Positions 50,815 to 60,564 of a DNA stretch of 64,000 bases are shown here, piece by piece. A program made the position numbers and the translations under genes. Origin of the DNA: Paenibacillus sp. IHBB 10380 (lineage in GTDB: Bacteria; Bacillota; Bacilli; Paenibacillales; Paenibacillaceae); NCBI RefSeq assembly GCF_000949425.1, contig NZ_CP010976.1, positions 1,798,001 to 1,862,000 on the forward strand, read 5' to 3'. The notes under the pieces are model-generated. The model was not told the origin of the DNA and made no database searches. It saw nothing but the letters and a program-made list of their open reading frames with translations. How positions within the stretch are numbered: position 1 is the stretch's first letter; every line of letters begins with the position of its first letter.

Positions 50815-52638
50815 TTGGAACTCCAAGTAATAAATAGTCCTTTTAATCAGGAGCAAGTGGAACTGCTCAATCGTCTTTTGCCAACGCTAACAGATGGACA
50901 ACAACTCTGGTTGAGCGGGTATTTAACGGCTCTTCAGGGAACGACAGGAGCGGTGGCATCCGACTTAACACCAGTAGCGCCTTCGGCATCAAATATACCA
51001 GTAATTTCCAAAGAGGTGACAATCCTCTTCGGATCACAGACTGGCAACTGTAATGGATTGGCACAGAAGGTGTCCAAGAAACTGAAGGATCGTGACTTTC
51101 AGGTCACACTTTCCTCGATGGGCGATTTCAAAACGAACGGCTTAAAGAAGGTACAAAACTTACTTATTCTGGTTAGTACTCACGGTGAAGGAGATGCACC
51201 GGACAACGCTATTCCTTTCTATGAGTTCCTTCATAGCAAGAGAGCGCCTCAATTAGAGGGCTTATCGTTTTCTGTACTCGCACTGGGGGACACTTCTTAT
51301 GAGTTTTTTTGCCAAACGGGTAAGGATTTCGATAAGCGCCTAGAAGAGCTAGGCGGGAAGCGGATAATTCCACGTGTCGATTGTGACGTGGATTTTGACG
51401 AATCGGCGGCGGAATGGATGAATCAAGTCATCAGTTCCTTAAGTAAGACATCGGTAAACTCATCTAGCGTCAGTGGCGTCAGTGGAACCTCCCCGATGGA
51501 GACGGAATCAGAATACTCAAGAACGAATCCCTTTCAGGCTGAAGTTCTAGAGAACTTGAATCTGAATGGCCGTGGGTCAGACCGTGAAACACGTCACCTT
51601 GAGATATCACTGGAGGGATCAAATCTTCAGTATGAACCGGGAGATAGCTTGGGCATCTTTCCGGAGAATCATCCTCGTTATGTAGACGAGTTGATCGAAG
51701 CCATGGGCTGGAATGCAGAGGAGTTTGTAGCGATTAATAAGAATGGTGAAGAGCGGAAATTACGCGAAGCATTACATCGTCATTATGAGATCACAGTGCT
51801 TACGAAACCGCTGCTTACACAAGTGGCTAATCTTACTTCGAGCAATGAACTAGCAGTGTTAATAGGGGCTGGGAACGAAGCAGAGCTTCGACATTATCTA
51901 GGTGAGCGGGATCTATTAGATTTGGTGCAGGACTACTCGCTGAAGGGAATCTCTGCCGGAGATTTCGTTTCAATCCTTAGGAAATTGCCTGCACGGTTGT
52001 ACTCGATTGCTAGCAGTTCCAAATCATTTCCGGATGAGGTACATGTTACGGTTCGAACCATTCGTTATGAGGCACAAGGGCGCGAACGTTATGGCGTCTG
52101 TTCCACGCAACTATCAGAACGAATACAGTCAGGTGATACTCTACCGGTTTTTATACAGCACAATCCGAATTTCAAGCTTGCTGAGAGCCCAAATACACCA
52201 ATCATCATGATTGGACCTGGCACAGGTGTTGCACCGTTTAGAGCTTTCTTAGGAGAGAAGGAGGAGACGGGATCTGAAGGGAAAACTTGGTTGTTCTACG
52301 GTGACCAGCATTTCTCAACAGACTTTCTTTATCAGACAGAATGGCAGCGCTGGCTCAAGGATGGCGTGCTGACACGAATGGATGTTGCATTCTCACGAGA
52401 TACAGACAAGAAAGTATACGTACAACACCGGATGCTTGAGAAGAGTCAAGAGCTCTATCAATGGCTGCAGGACGGTGCATGCATATATGTCTGTGGTGAT
52501 GAGAAGAAGATGGCACATGATGTGAACGCGGCATTATTAACGATCCTCGAACAAGAGGGCGGTCTCAGTCCAGAGAAAGCAGCGGAGTATTTAACAGATA
52601 TGCAACAGCAGAAACGTTATCAACGGGATGTTTACTAA
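50815..52638 (+). CDS. cysJ: Sulfite reductase (NADPH) flavoprotein alpha subunit
   Basis: A 607-residue diflavin reductase that passes electrons from NADPH through FAD and FMN to CysI for sulfite reduction to sulfide. An N-terminal tail (LELQVINSPFNQEQVELLNR) matches B. subtilis CysJ. Next come the FMN flavodoxin domain (LFGSQTGNCNGLAQKVSKK, STHGEGDAPDNA), the FAD domain (RLYSIASSSKSFPDEVH; GVCSTQLSERI) and the NADPH domain (IGPGTGVAPFRAFLGE, VYVCGDEKKMAHDV), ending QQQKRYQRDVY. TTG 50815 is preferred, 6 bases after AGGTGG. It forms an operon with cysI. Confidence 0.94.
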   Translation: MELQVINSPFNQEQVELLNRLLPTLTDGQQLWLSGYLTALQGTTGAVASDLTPVAPSASNIPVISKEVTILFGSQTGNCNGLAQKVSKKLKDRDFQVTLSSMGDFKTNGLKKVQNLLILVSTHGEGDAPDNAIPFYEFLHSKRAPQLEGLSFSVLALGDTSYEFFCQTGKDFDKRLEELGGKRIIPRVDCDVDFDESAAEWMNQVISSLSKTSVNSSSVSGVSGTSPMETESEYSRTNPFQAEVLENLNLNGRGSDRETRHLEISLEGSNLQYEPGDSLGIFPENHPRYVDELIEAMGWNAEEFVAINKNGEERKLREALHRHYEITVLTKPLLTQVANLTSSNELAVLIGAGNEAELRHYLGERDLLDLVQDYSLKGISAGDFVSILRKLPARLYSIASSSKSFPDEVHVTVRTIRYEAQGRERYGVCSTQLSERIQSGDTLPVFIQHNPNFKLAESPNTPIIMIGPGTGVAPFRAFLGEKEETGSEGKTWLFYGDQHFSTDFLYQTEWQRWLKDGVLTRMDVAFSRDTDKKVYVQHRMLEKSQELYQWLQDGACIYVCGDEKKMAHDVNAALLTILEQEGGLSPEKAAEYLTDMQQQKRYQRDVY

Positions 52639-52675
52639 ATAGATATTCCATAGATTGCGAGAGGAGAAACCTTAT

Positions 52676-54400
52676 ATGTCAGATAATAATTTGATGTCGT
52701 CGCATAGTGCTCCGCACAGCGATGTAGAAGAAATCAAGCGCAGGAGTCAATACTTGCGGGGAAGTCTTACCGAGACATTACAAGACCCTATCACGGGATC
52801 TATACCCGAAGACGATAATCGATTGATGAAACATCATGGTAGTTACATGCAGGACGATCGGGATTTGCGCAATGAGCGGCTGAAGCAGAAGCTCGAACCC
52901 GCTTATCAGTTCATGCTCCGAGTGCGTGCGGCTGGTGGCGTTGTCACGCCGGAGCAGTGGCTCATGATGGACAGTGTTGCACAACAATATGCCAATGGAA
53001 CCATTCGGCTGACGACCCGTCAGTCCTTTCAACTACATGGTGTACTCAAGTGGAACCTGAAGAATACGATCCGTGAAGTTAATGATGCGTTGTTAAGCAC
53101 ATTGGCAGCTTGCGGAGATGTGAACCGTAACGTGATGTGTAACCCGAATCCATACCAATCCGAGGTTCATGCACAAGTGTATGAGTGGGCTGCTAAGGTT
53201 AGTGATCATCTTAATCCACGAACTAGAGCCTATCACGAGATCTGGCTTGATGGTGAGAAAGTGGTGGACAGTCAGGCTCATGATGTGGAAATAGAACCGA
53301 TCTATGGTGCTGTTTATCTACCTCGTAAGTTTAAGATTGGTATCGCTGTCCCTCCATCTAATGATGTTGACGTGTTCTCCCAGGATCTGGGTCTAATTGC
53401 TATTGTCGAAGAGGGACGCCTGATCGGATTCAACGTCGCGGTAGGTGGTGGGATGGGGATGGCACACGGTGATCCTAAGACGTATCCCCAAGTAAATAAA
53501 ATAATTGGGTTCTGCACACCGGAACAGATGATCGACGTAGCAGAGAAGACGGTCACAATCCAACGGGATTACGGTGATCGTGCGGTGCGGAAGCACGCTC
53601 GGTTTAAGTACACCATCGATGACCGCGGCTTAGATTGGTTCATCAATGAACTTACGAATCGTCTGGGTTGGAGTCTTGAGGAAGCACGTCCTTACCATTT
53701 TGACCATAACGGGGATCGATATGGCTGGGTGAAGGGCAGTAATGGGAAATGGCATTTCACGATGTTTATTCAGAGCGGCCGGATCAAAGACGAGGATGAC
53801 TATCTTCTGATGACGGGACTTCGGGAAATTGCCAAAGTGCATACAGGAGATTTCCGACTAACTGCGAACCAGAATCTGATTATCGCCAACATAAGTACAC
53901 AGAAAAAGAAAAAGATCGAGAGAATGATCAAAGAATATGGACTCACGGATGGGATCCACCATTCTGCATTGCGGAGAAACTCGATGGCCTGCGTATCTTT
54001 TCCAACCTGTGGACTCGCAATGGCCGAATCGGAGCGCTACCTACCTACGCTGATGGACAAAATCGAGCCTATGCTTGTGGAATCCGGTCTGCGTGAGAAG
54101 GAAATCGTCATCCGTATGACCGGTTGCCCAAATGGATGTGCTCGACCGATGTTGGCGGAGATTGCGTTCATTGGTAAGGCTCCCGGAAAATACAACATGT
54201 ATTTGGGCGGCGGATTTACTGGAAATCGTCTAAATAAGCTGTACAAAGAAAACATCGGTGAGACGGAGATTCTTGCGTCATTGAATCCGATTATTAGTCA
54301 ATATGCGAAAGAACGTCAGGAAGGCGAACATTTCGGTGATTTTGTTATTCGTGCCGGCTATGTCAAAGAAGTCCTTTCGGGACAGGACTTTCATTCGTAG
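52676..54400 (+). CDS. cysI: Sulfite reductase hemoprotein beta subunit
   Basis: A 574-residue siroheme and [4Fe-4S] enzyme that reduces sulfite to sulfide. Cluster ligands are C439 and C445 ([10 protein letters not shown]) and C484 and C488 ([10 protein letters not shown]). The sirohaem-binding arginine/lysine stretches ([49 protein letters not shown]) are all present, in the two-repeat order of the family. ATG 52676 is preferred, with AGGAG upstream. It starts 37 bases after cysJ. Confidence 0.94.
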   Translation: MSDNNLMSSHSAPHSDVEEIKRRSQYLRGSLTETLQDPITGSIPEDDNRLMKHHGSYMQDDRDLRNERLKQKLEPAYQFMLRVRAAGGVVTPEQWLMMDSVAQQYANGTIRLTTRQSFQLHGVLKWNLKNTIREVNDALLSTLAACGDVNRNVMCNPNPYQSEVHAQVYEWAAKVSDHLNPRTRAYHEIWLDGEKVVDSQAHDVEIEPIYGAVYLPRKFKIGIAVPPSNDVDVFSQDLGLIAIVEEGRLIGFNVAVGGGMGMAHGDPKTYPQVNKIIGFCTPEQMIDVAEKTVTIQRDYGDRAVRKHARFKYTIDDRGLDWFINELTNRLGWSLEEARPYHFDHNGDRYGWVKGSNGKWHFTMFIQSGRIKDEDDYLLMTGLREIAKVHTGDFRLTANQNLIIANISTQKKKKIERMIKEYGLTDGIHHSALRRNSMACVSFPTCGLAMAESERYLPTLMDKIEPMLVESGLREKEIVIRMTGCPNGCARPMLAEIAFIGKAPGKYNMYLGGGFTGNRLNKLYKENIGETEILASLNPIISQYAKERQEGEHFGDFVIRAGYVKEVLSGQDFHS

Positions 54401-54458
54401 ACCCGTGTCTTCCATACTGGATCAACCAGTCTCAATAGCTTTCTTTAGAAATAGGCTC

Positions 54459-54512
54459 AAAAAAACCGAAGTGTCACATCCTATGAATCATAGGTGGCAC
54501 TTCGGTTTTTTT
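54459..54512. terminator. Bidirectional terminator after cysI
   Basis: AAAAAAACCGAAGTG (54459-54473) pairs with CACTTCGGTTTTTTT (54498-54512), with further CCTATG/CATAGG pairing inside. Confidence 0.9.
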
Positions 54513-54733
54513 GAACATACTGCTCAAGCACTGATTTTGGTGTTGAGCCTGTAAATAAGTGAATGAGTTAAAGGCTCATCCGTAGACAAAAATGTTGACT
54601 TAGAGTAGACTCCAAGTTATATAACTTATCCAGATAAGAAGCACTATCACAGGTTAAAATAATCGAACACTACACCATTTAGAATAATTGGAACTGCATA
54701 ATCTCAATGACAAAAGAATGGAGCTAAATAATT

Positions 54734-56569
54734 ATGTATCGCAATTTAGAAGAATGTATCATCGATTTAGAAAAGAATGGACATTTAGTCCGCATTAAAG
54801 AAGAAGTCGATCCCTACCTTGAAATGGCTGCAATTCACATGAAAGTTTATGAGGCTGGCGGTCCAGCGTTGTTATTTGAGAATGTAAAGGGTTCAAAGTT
54901 TCGTGCGGTATCTAACATTTTCGGAAAAATCGAGCGTAGTAAGTTTATCTTCCGAGATACCTGGGCATCGGTACAGAATGTAATGGCTCTGCGGGACGAT
55001 CCCATGAAAGCGTTAAAACAACCATTTCACAATATTGGAAACGGGTTGGCAGCTTTGAAAGCTCTCCCGTTGAAAAAGTTTGGTAGCCTTCCGGTTACTG
55101 CACAGGAAATCCAAATAGCAGACCTTCCGCTGATTCAGCACTGGCCTATGGATGGTGGGGCTTTTATCACCTTGCCCCAAGTGTATACTGAAGACCCAGC
55201 AAAACCAGGAATTATGAATTCCAATCTGGGTATGTACCGTGTTCAACTGAGTGGCAATGAATATGAGATGAATAAAGAGATTGGTTTGCACTATCAGATT
55301 CACCGTGGTATCGGAGTACATCAGGACAAGGCGAACAAACTAGGAGTCCCTCTAAAAGTGAGTTGTTTTGTAGGGGGGCCACCAGCGCACACGTTGTCAG
55401 CTATCATGCCCTTACCAGAAGGTCTGAGCGAGATGACGGTTGCCGGCTTGCTTGCAGGACGTAATTTTCGCTACAGCTATGTCGATGGCTTCTGTATTAG
55501 TAATGATGCTGATTTTGTGATAACTGGCGAAATTCACCATGGGGAGACGAAACCAGAGGGACCTTTTGGTGATCATTTGGGCTATTATAGTCTCACTCAT
55601 CCTTTTCCATTAATGAAAGTACATAAAGTGTATGCCAAGCCAAATGCGATATGGCCGTTTACCGTTGTGGGTCGTCCGCCGCAGGAAGATACCGCATTCG
55701 GAGAACTCATTCATGAGTTAACAGGGGATGCGATCAAACATGAAATTCCTGGTGTCAAGGAAGTTCATGCTGTTGATGCTGCGGGTGTACATCCGTTACT
55801 TTTTGCGATTGGTAGTGAACGTTACACACCCTATCAGCAAGTCAAACAACCGGCCGAGCTGCTCACGATAGCCAATCGTATTTTAGGAACAGGACAACTG
55901 AGCTTGGCGAAGTATTTATTTATAACGGCTGAAGAGAATCAACCCATAGATACGCATCATGAAGTGGATTTTTTGAGATATATATTAGAACGTATTGATC
56001 TACATCGCGACATTCATTTTTATACAAATACGACCATCGATACGCTAGATTATTCAGGCACAGGATTAAATAGTGGTAGCAAAGTTGTCTTCGCCGCTTA
56101 TGGAGATAAGAAGAGGGATTTATGCAAAGAGGTACCTGACGAATTGAAAGACATTCGAGGCTTTGAACATGCACAACTCATAATGCCAGGTATTGTGGTC
56201 ATCCAAGGACCTGCATTTATTGATTATGCACAAGCACAACAGGAACTACAAGGGTTAAGCAATGCTATTCAATCCAAAGGACCTATCCCATCTTGTCCGA
56301 TGATCATTCTGAGTGACGATAGCTCATTCATGAGTGCAACAATCCAGAATTTCTTATGGGCTACATTCACGCGCAGCAATCCTTCACATGACATTTATGG
56401 AGTGAATGGTAATTACGAGAACAAGCATTGGGCTTGTGATAATGTGATTATTGATGCACGTAGTAAGCCACATCAAGCACCGCCATTAATACCCGATCCA
56501 ACGGTAGAGAAGAACATCGAACGATTATTTGCCAAAGGGGCTAGCCTGGGTGAAATAAAGTTAGGGTAA
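54734..56569 (+). CDS. UbiD-family (de)carboxylase
   Basis: A 611-residue member of the prenylated-FMN-dependent UbiD family. Landmarks are the Mn/prFMN-binding region around GVHQDKANKLGVPLKVSCFV, the motif ITGEIHHGETKPEGPFGDHL near residues 262-281 with the catalytic Glu/Asp set (E..PFGDH), and HPFPLMKVHKVYAKPNAIWP. Length (~610) fits the menaquinone/aromatic-acid branch rather than E. coli UbiD (497). No UbiX-type prenyltransferase lies nearby to make the cofactor. No convincing ribosome binding site before ATG 54734 beyond GGAGC. Monocistronic with a terminator. Confidence 0.87.
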   Translation: MYRNLEECIIDLEKNGHLVRIKEEVDPYLEMAAIHMKVYEAGGPALLFENVKGSKFRAVSNIFGKIERSKFIFRDTWASVQNVMALRDDPMKALKQPFHNIGNGLAALKALPLKKFGSLPVTAQEIQIADLPLIQHWPMDGGAFITLPQVYTEDPAKPGIMNSNLGMYRVQLSGNEYEMNKEIGLHYQIHRGIGVHQDKANKLGVPLKVSCFVGGPPAHTLSAIMPLPEGLSEMTVAGLLAGRNFRYSYVDGFCISNDADFVITGEIHHGETKPEGPFGDHLGYYSLTHPFPLMKVHKVYAKPNAIWPFTVVGRPPQEDTAFGELIHELTGDAIKHEIPGVKEVHAVDAAGVHPLLFAIGSERYTPYQQVKQPAELLTIANRILGTGQLSLAKYLFITAEENQPIDTHHEVDFLRYILERIDLHRDIHFYTNTTIDTLDYSGTGLNSGSKVVFAAYGDKKRDLCKEVPDELKDIRGFEHAQLIMPGIVVIQGPAFIDYAQAQQELQGLSNAIQSKGPIPSCPMIILSDDSSFMSATIQNFLWATFTRSNPSHDIYGVNGNYENKHWACDNVIIDARSKPHQAPPLIPDPTVEKNIERLFAKGASLGEIKLG

Positions 56570-56584
56570 ATGAACAGATTTGAA

Positions 56585-56625
56585 AAAAAGCCGACAATCT
56601 CAAGGATGAGTTTGATCGGCTTTTT
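56585..56625. terminator. Terminator after the UbiD gene
   Basis: AAAAAGCCGA (56585-56594) pairs with TCGGCTTTTT (56616-56625), with an inner CTC/GAG pairing. Confidence 0.85.
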
Positions 56626-56735
56626 GGTGTTGAGTGTTGTTATTTATATAGATTGAACTAAAGTTTACACTCTCCAAACTCTATAGATTCTAGTAAAGAT
56701 CATCAATATGAGGGTTCGTCTTTAGTTCATTCTAT

Positions 56736-58355
56736 CTATTTAGCTTTAATATACATCTCGTTAAAATATTGTTCAAGCATACGCTTGGTTGCGAACTCCT
56801 CGCGGGTCGTCTCAATACTCTTCTTCATCATGGAGACCCACTTTGGACGGTTTTCATAGTACGTTGGTAGCACTTTGGTAAGTAACGTATTGTACAAAGC
56901 TGCCGTATCATGGCGGTCTAATTCCTCGAAATCGGTTGTCTCGTAGCCATCCCCGATCTGCCAACCATTCTCACCATCGAGACAGGCCTCTGGCCACCAT
57001 CCGTCCAGAATAGAGCAGTTGAGTACGCCGTTCATCGCTGCTTTCATCCCTGAGGTTCCGCTGGCTTCAAGCGGTCTACGTGGATTGTTAAGCCAGATAT
57101 CTGAGCCTCGGGTAAGCATGGCTCCAATGGTCATATCGTAATTTTCTAAGAACACGACGCTCTTCGGATATTTCTTCATCATAGCTACCAGGTTGCTAAC
57201 TATTTTCTTACCAACATCGTCTAAAGGATGGGCTTTACCTGAGAAGACGATCTGAACTTTCCCAGATTCCAGATAGGGTTCAATAATTTCAGGAGTTGAG
57301 AAAATGAGATCACTTCGTTTATAGGGCGCCGCTCTACGGGAGAAGCCGATGAGTAGATTATCTACGTTTAACTGGATACCAGAGCGTTCTTTAATGAAAT
57401 CAATCAACTCTTGCTTCATTTCCATATGTGTCATCCACAGATCACCGTCATTCTCGAAGGTACGAGTGATACGCTCATCGACCCAAGTAGGTGTATGGAT
57501 GGCATTCGTGATGCCGATAATAGGAGACCTACCAGCAACCTCCTTCCACATTTTGTTGGAGGTATCGGCATGCAGTTGAGCTACGCCATTAGAGATACGT
57601 GAAAGACGTAACCCAGCTACGGTCATATTGAATGGATTGCCACCTATACGCTCCATCTGGTCACGGGTCAAGCCATTGAAAGCCGTCATATACTCAAGAC
57701 GTTCGAGTGGATGAGTTTCGTTACCTTCTTTGATTGGTGTATGTGTGGTGAATACGACTTCTTCTTTGGTCGCTCTCCAAGCCTCTTCGAAAGAATGACC
57801 AGCACACATCTTTTCGCGGATTAGTTCGGTAGCCGCAAGAGCGGCATGCCCTTCATTGAAATGGTAGACGTCTATCGGGATTTCCATCGCACGCATCGCC
57901 TTGACGCCACCAATGCCGATTACGATTTCTTGCGCAATTCGTTCTTCACCAAACCAACCGTATAGCTGACCGGTAATCCAAGCATCGTTGTTCTCAGGTA
58001 TATCTGTATCAAGCAAATAGAGTGGGGTATTGCCAAAATGCTCTGTTTTCCATACTTTGCACACCACATCGCTATTTCTAACTTTAACCGTTACTTTAAC
58101 ACCAGTATCCTCAAGAAAATCGTAAACGTAGTTATGGTAAGTGTCGTAAGGTTTTCCCTCTGCATCAATTCTTTGATCTGTATAGCCTTGTTTCCATTTC
58201 AGCCCGATTGCTACAATAGGCATGTTGATGTCTTTTGCTCCCTTGATATAATCTCCGGCAAGAATGCCTAGACCACCTGCATACATTTTGAAATCCGAAT
58301 GAAGTCCATACTCCATGCTAAAGTAAGCTACGGTTGGCAATTTTTTCTCACTCAA
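56736..58355 (-). CDS. glgP: Alpha-glucan phosphorylase, short form
   Basis: A 539-residue PLP enzyme that releases glucose 1-phosphate from glycogen or maltodextrin. It belongs to the short alpha-glucan phosphorylase group (about 540-600 residues) rather than the ~800-residue classical form. Landmarks are VAYFSMEYGLHSDFKMYAGG at the N-terminus, YHFNEGHAALAATELI, FSRRAAPYKRSDLIF, and the PLP-lysine region RPLEASGTSGMKAAMNGVLN. GAGG precedes ATG 58355. No glgBCDA genes are adjacent. A LacI/CcpA-like palindrome lies 67 bases upstream. Confidence 0.92.
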   Translation of the reverse strand: MSEKKLPTVAYFSMEYGLHSDFKMYAGGLGILAGDYIKGAKDINMPIVAIGLKWKQGYTDQRIDAEGKPYDTYHNYVYDFLEDTGVKVTVKVRNSDVVCKVWKTEHFGNTPLYLLDTDIPENNDAWITGQLYGWFGEERIAQEIVIGIGGVKAMRAMEIPIDVYHFNEGHAALAATELIREKMCAGHSFEEAWRATKEEVVFTTHTPIKEGNETHPLERLEYMTAFNGLTRDQMERIGGNPFNMTVAGLRLSRISNGVAQLHADTSNKMWKEVAGRSPIIGITNAIHTPTWVDERITRTFENDGDLWMTHMEMKQELIDFIKERSGIQLNVDNLLIGFSRRAAPYKRSDLIFSTPEIIEPYLESGKVQIVFSGKAHPLDDVGKKIVSNLVAMMKKYPKSVVFLENYDMTIGAMLTRGSDIWLNNPRRPLEASGTSGMKAAMNGVLNCSILDGWWPEACLDGENGWQIGDGYETTDFEELDRHDTAALYNTLLTKVLPTYYENRPKWVSMMKKSIETTREEFATKRMLEQYFNEMYIKAK

Positions 58356-58674
58356 TGGACAAGCCTCCTAATCATTTCATTGTGGGGGTCCGTATACAAC
58401 TTGAAGTGTCACAATGTAGGTGCAAACGTTTGCTCGAAAAAAATTACTCCAAATTATTCCAAGTGATTCCACCCATAGGTTAGCATATCTCTAAGGAAAA
58501 AGTCTATAAAGAATAGCCGAATGGGTTAGTTCTTTTATTAGCTTTTTTATAATGTGAAACAGTTGTGGTTTCCTTCGCTAGCAATCGAAGTTGCATTATT
58601 TGTAAAACAAAAGTAATATCTTTCTAGTGGTACCTTGCAAAATATAGTACTAAGCAAAGTGGTGATGTGTACTT
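58356..58674. other. Divergent promoter region between glgP and the PadR operon
   Basis: About 320 bases holding the operator-like palindrome at 58422 on the glgP side and AT-rich sequence on the PadR side. No ORF seen. Confidence 0.5.
58422..58433 (-). promoter_or_regulatory. LacI/CcpA-type operator-like palindrome
   Basis: GCAAACGTTTGC is a perfect 12-bp palindrome centred on CG, flanked by T on the left and T on the right. This closely resembles cre or other LacI-family operators (TG.AA.CG.TT.CA core). It lies 67 bases before the glgP start, a suitable place for sugar-responsive repression. Confidence 0.65.
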
Positions 58675-58986
58675 ATGAACGTACAGTTTAAAAAAGGTGT
58701 ATTGGAATTGTGTGTATTAAGCTTGACTGCCAAGAAAGATATGTACGGATACGAATTGGTTGAAGAAATTTCAAAAAACTTTGAGATTTCAGAGGGCACG
58801 ATCTATCCGTTATTAAGAAGGCTTACTAAAGAAGGGTTATTTTCCACCTATCTTATGGAATCAACAGAGGGCCCCCCAAGGAAGTACTACAAATTAACGC
58901 CAAAAGGATTGGATCTAAAAAATGAACTCGTTATGGAATGGAAGGAATTTGCTAAAGGCGTAGAAAAAATGACTGAGGAGGAGTAA
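58675..58986 (+). CDS. PadR-family transcriptional regulator
   Basis: A 103-residue winged-helix regulator. It has [20 protein letters not shown] near the N-terminus, the recognition helix region [19 protein letters not shown], and the wing [13 protein letters not shown], all standard PadR landmarks. The short C-terminal helix is for dimerisation. ATG 58675. It heads a three-gene operon with DUF1700 and DUF4097 genes, a common Firmicutes arrangement in which PadR represses its own operon. Confidence 0.92.
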   Translation: MNVQFKKGVLELCVLSLTAKKDMYGYELVEEISKNFEISEGTIYPLLRRLTKEGLFSTYLMESTEGPPRKYYKLTPKGLDLKNELVMEWKEFAKGVEKMTEEE

Positions 58987-58989
58987 GGG

Positions 58990-59538
58990 GTGAACAAAGA
59001 GGTCTATTTAGCCGAAATTCGCAAATATTTAACAATACTCCCCAAACAGGAACAGGATGAAATATTAACAGATTATGAGGAGCATTTTGAACAAGCACGA
59101 TTAAGAGGTCGTACGGAGAGTGACACTATTCAAAGTTTCGGGGAACCTCATGTGATTGCGAAGGAAATATTAGTTCAATATGAAATTACTAAGGCGCAAG
59201 TGAATCCATCATTGAATAGCGTGACGAGAGCCGTGTTTGCCGCATTGGGATTAGGAGTTCTGAACTTATTGTTTGTTTTAGCTCCATTTATTTTGGGTTT
59301 AGCAGTTCTTGTTGCATTGTTTGCGTGCTCTATCTTTCTGTTAGCCTCTCCCATTCTCTTGTTAATCCAAGACGGCTTCACATTCACGTATGTCAAAGAA
59401 TTGTTTTCTATTATCGGTCTTGTCGGTATTGGTCTACTCATACTTCTAGGGGCGCTGAAAATCACGACTCTTTATTATAAATGGATGATTAACTATTTGA
59501 AGTTCAATCTGAGAATGGTAAGGAGGAATGAGAGTTGA
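58990..59538 (+). CDS. DUF1700 (HAAS-domain) membrane protein
   Basis: A 182-residue protein. Residues 1-70 form the HAAS domain (YLAEIRKYLTILPKQEQDEI, LTDYEEHFEQARLRGRTESD), which in related proteins contacts the PadR regulator. The rest holds three hydrophobic helices (about 80-165). GTG 58990 starts 3 bases after the padR stop, and the next gene overlaps the end, so the three are translationally coupled. Probably a membrane-linked sensor or scaffold. Confidence 0.87.
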   Translation: MNKEVYLAEIRKYLTILPKQEQDEILTDYEEHFEQARLRGRTESDTIQSFGEPHVIAKEILVQYEITKAQVNPSLNSVTRAVFAALGLGVLNLLFVLAPFILGLAVLVALFACSIFLLASPILLLIQDGFTFTYVKELFSIIGLVGIGLLILLGALKITTLYYKWMINYLKFNLRMVRRNES

Positions 59539-60314
59539 AGTGGAATACGAAAAAGATCATCCAAATCGCTTTCGGTTTGGTTGTAGTAGCCATCATTGGA
59601 AACGTCCTGTTGTACATGTTCAATCTATCTCCGTTTAATTTAGCAGTGATTGATCAATCGCGTTCAGTATCTGCTGCTAACGTAACTGATATTCACGTCA
59701 ATTCTAATACGGCTAATGTTAATATCGTACCGTATGACGGTACAGAAATTCAAGTTCATATGAAAGGCAAGTCAGAAGAGAGATGGGCAGATGACTTCCA
59801 ATTATCGGTTGAGGAGAATGGAAATCAGGTCACCATAGAAGCAAACGAATTGGAAAAGACACGAATATTTGTACTCTATTCTGGTGATTATGAACTTCTG
59901 GTTCAATTGCCGCAGAAAAACTTTGAACGACTTCAGGTACAGACGGAAGCAGCGGATATAGACGTTGAGGGAGTGCAGATTAAGCGATCGTTCTTAGAAG
60001 CAGGTGTTGGCAATATAACAAGCAAGCAATTGCAAGGGATCATTAACGGTGTAACGGGAGCTGGGGATATTTACGTACAACTGCAATCCGTCGAGAATGA
60101 TATAGAAGCAAAAACATCAGTTGGAAATATAACGGTAACAACGGAGATTGCGCCTGAAGCTATCCAAACGGAGTTAAGGAATGGTTTGGGCGAACGAACA
60201 ATAGATTTTCCAGGCTTACCCAACGCTGAAGACGGTTCAGTAGGGACTGGAGGACCGAATGTTAAACTATCGGCGGAAGTGGGCGACTTGGCACTATTGA
60301 TGGCAGATCATTAA
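59535..60314 (+). CDS. DUF4097-family envelope protein
   Basis: A 259-residue protein with an N-terminal membrane anchor (IIQIAFGLVVVAIIGNVLLY) and a long repetitive beta-solenoid-like part typical of DUF4097 (VTDIHVNSNTANVNIVPYDG, LQVQTEAADIDVEGVQIKRS, GAGDIYVQLQSVENDIEAKT). The start TTG 59535 overlaps the previous stop. Likely located outside the membrane; precise role unknown. Last gene of the PadR operon. Confidence 0.85.
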   Translation: MKWNTKKIIQIAFGLVVVAIIGNVLLYMFNLSPFNLAVIDQSRSVSAANVTDIHVNSNTANVNIVPYDGTEIQVHMKGKSEERWADDFQLSVEENGNQVTIEANELEKTRIFVLYSGDYELLVQLPQKNFERLQVQTEAADIDVEGVQIKRSFLEAGVGNITSKQLQGIINGVTGAGDIYVQLQSVENDIEAKTSVGNITVTTEIAPEAIQTELRNGLGERTIDFPGLPNAEDGSVGTGGPNVKLSAEVGDLALLMADH

Positions 60315-60396
60315 CCATTAGGCATGTGATCTCTATTTAAAATGACAAAAGTAGTCTGCGATCTATACAGTTTGTGAATGGATGATTTTGGACGGC

Positions 60397-60429
60397 AAGA
60401 CCACCACGAAATTCGTGCTGGTCTTTTTT
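60397..60429 (+). terminator. Terminator of the PadR operon
   Basis: AAGACCA (60397-60403) pairs with TGGTCTT (60419-60425), with inner CACGAA/TTCGTG, then a T-run. Confidence 0.8.
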
Positions 60430-60564
60430 GTGGTACATCTGGCATGATGAGGTTGGTCGCCTTTCAGTGAATGTACAGCTAAACGGCTCTCACATGCGCA
60501 ATTTATGATTGCATAGCGTAAGCACTTTATAATAAATGAATTTAAGTTTACATAGTTACCAAAT

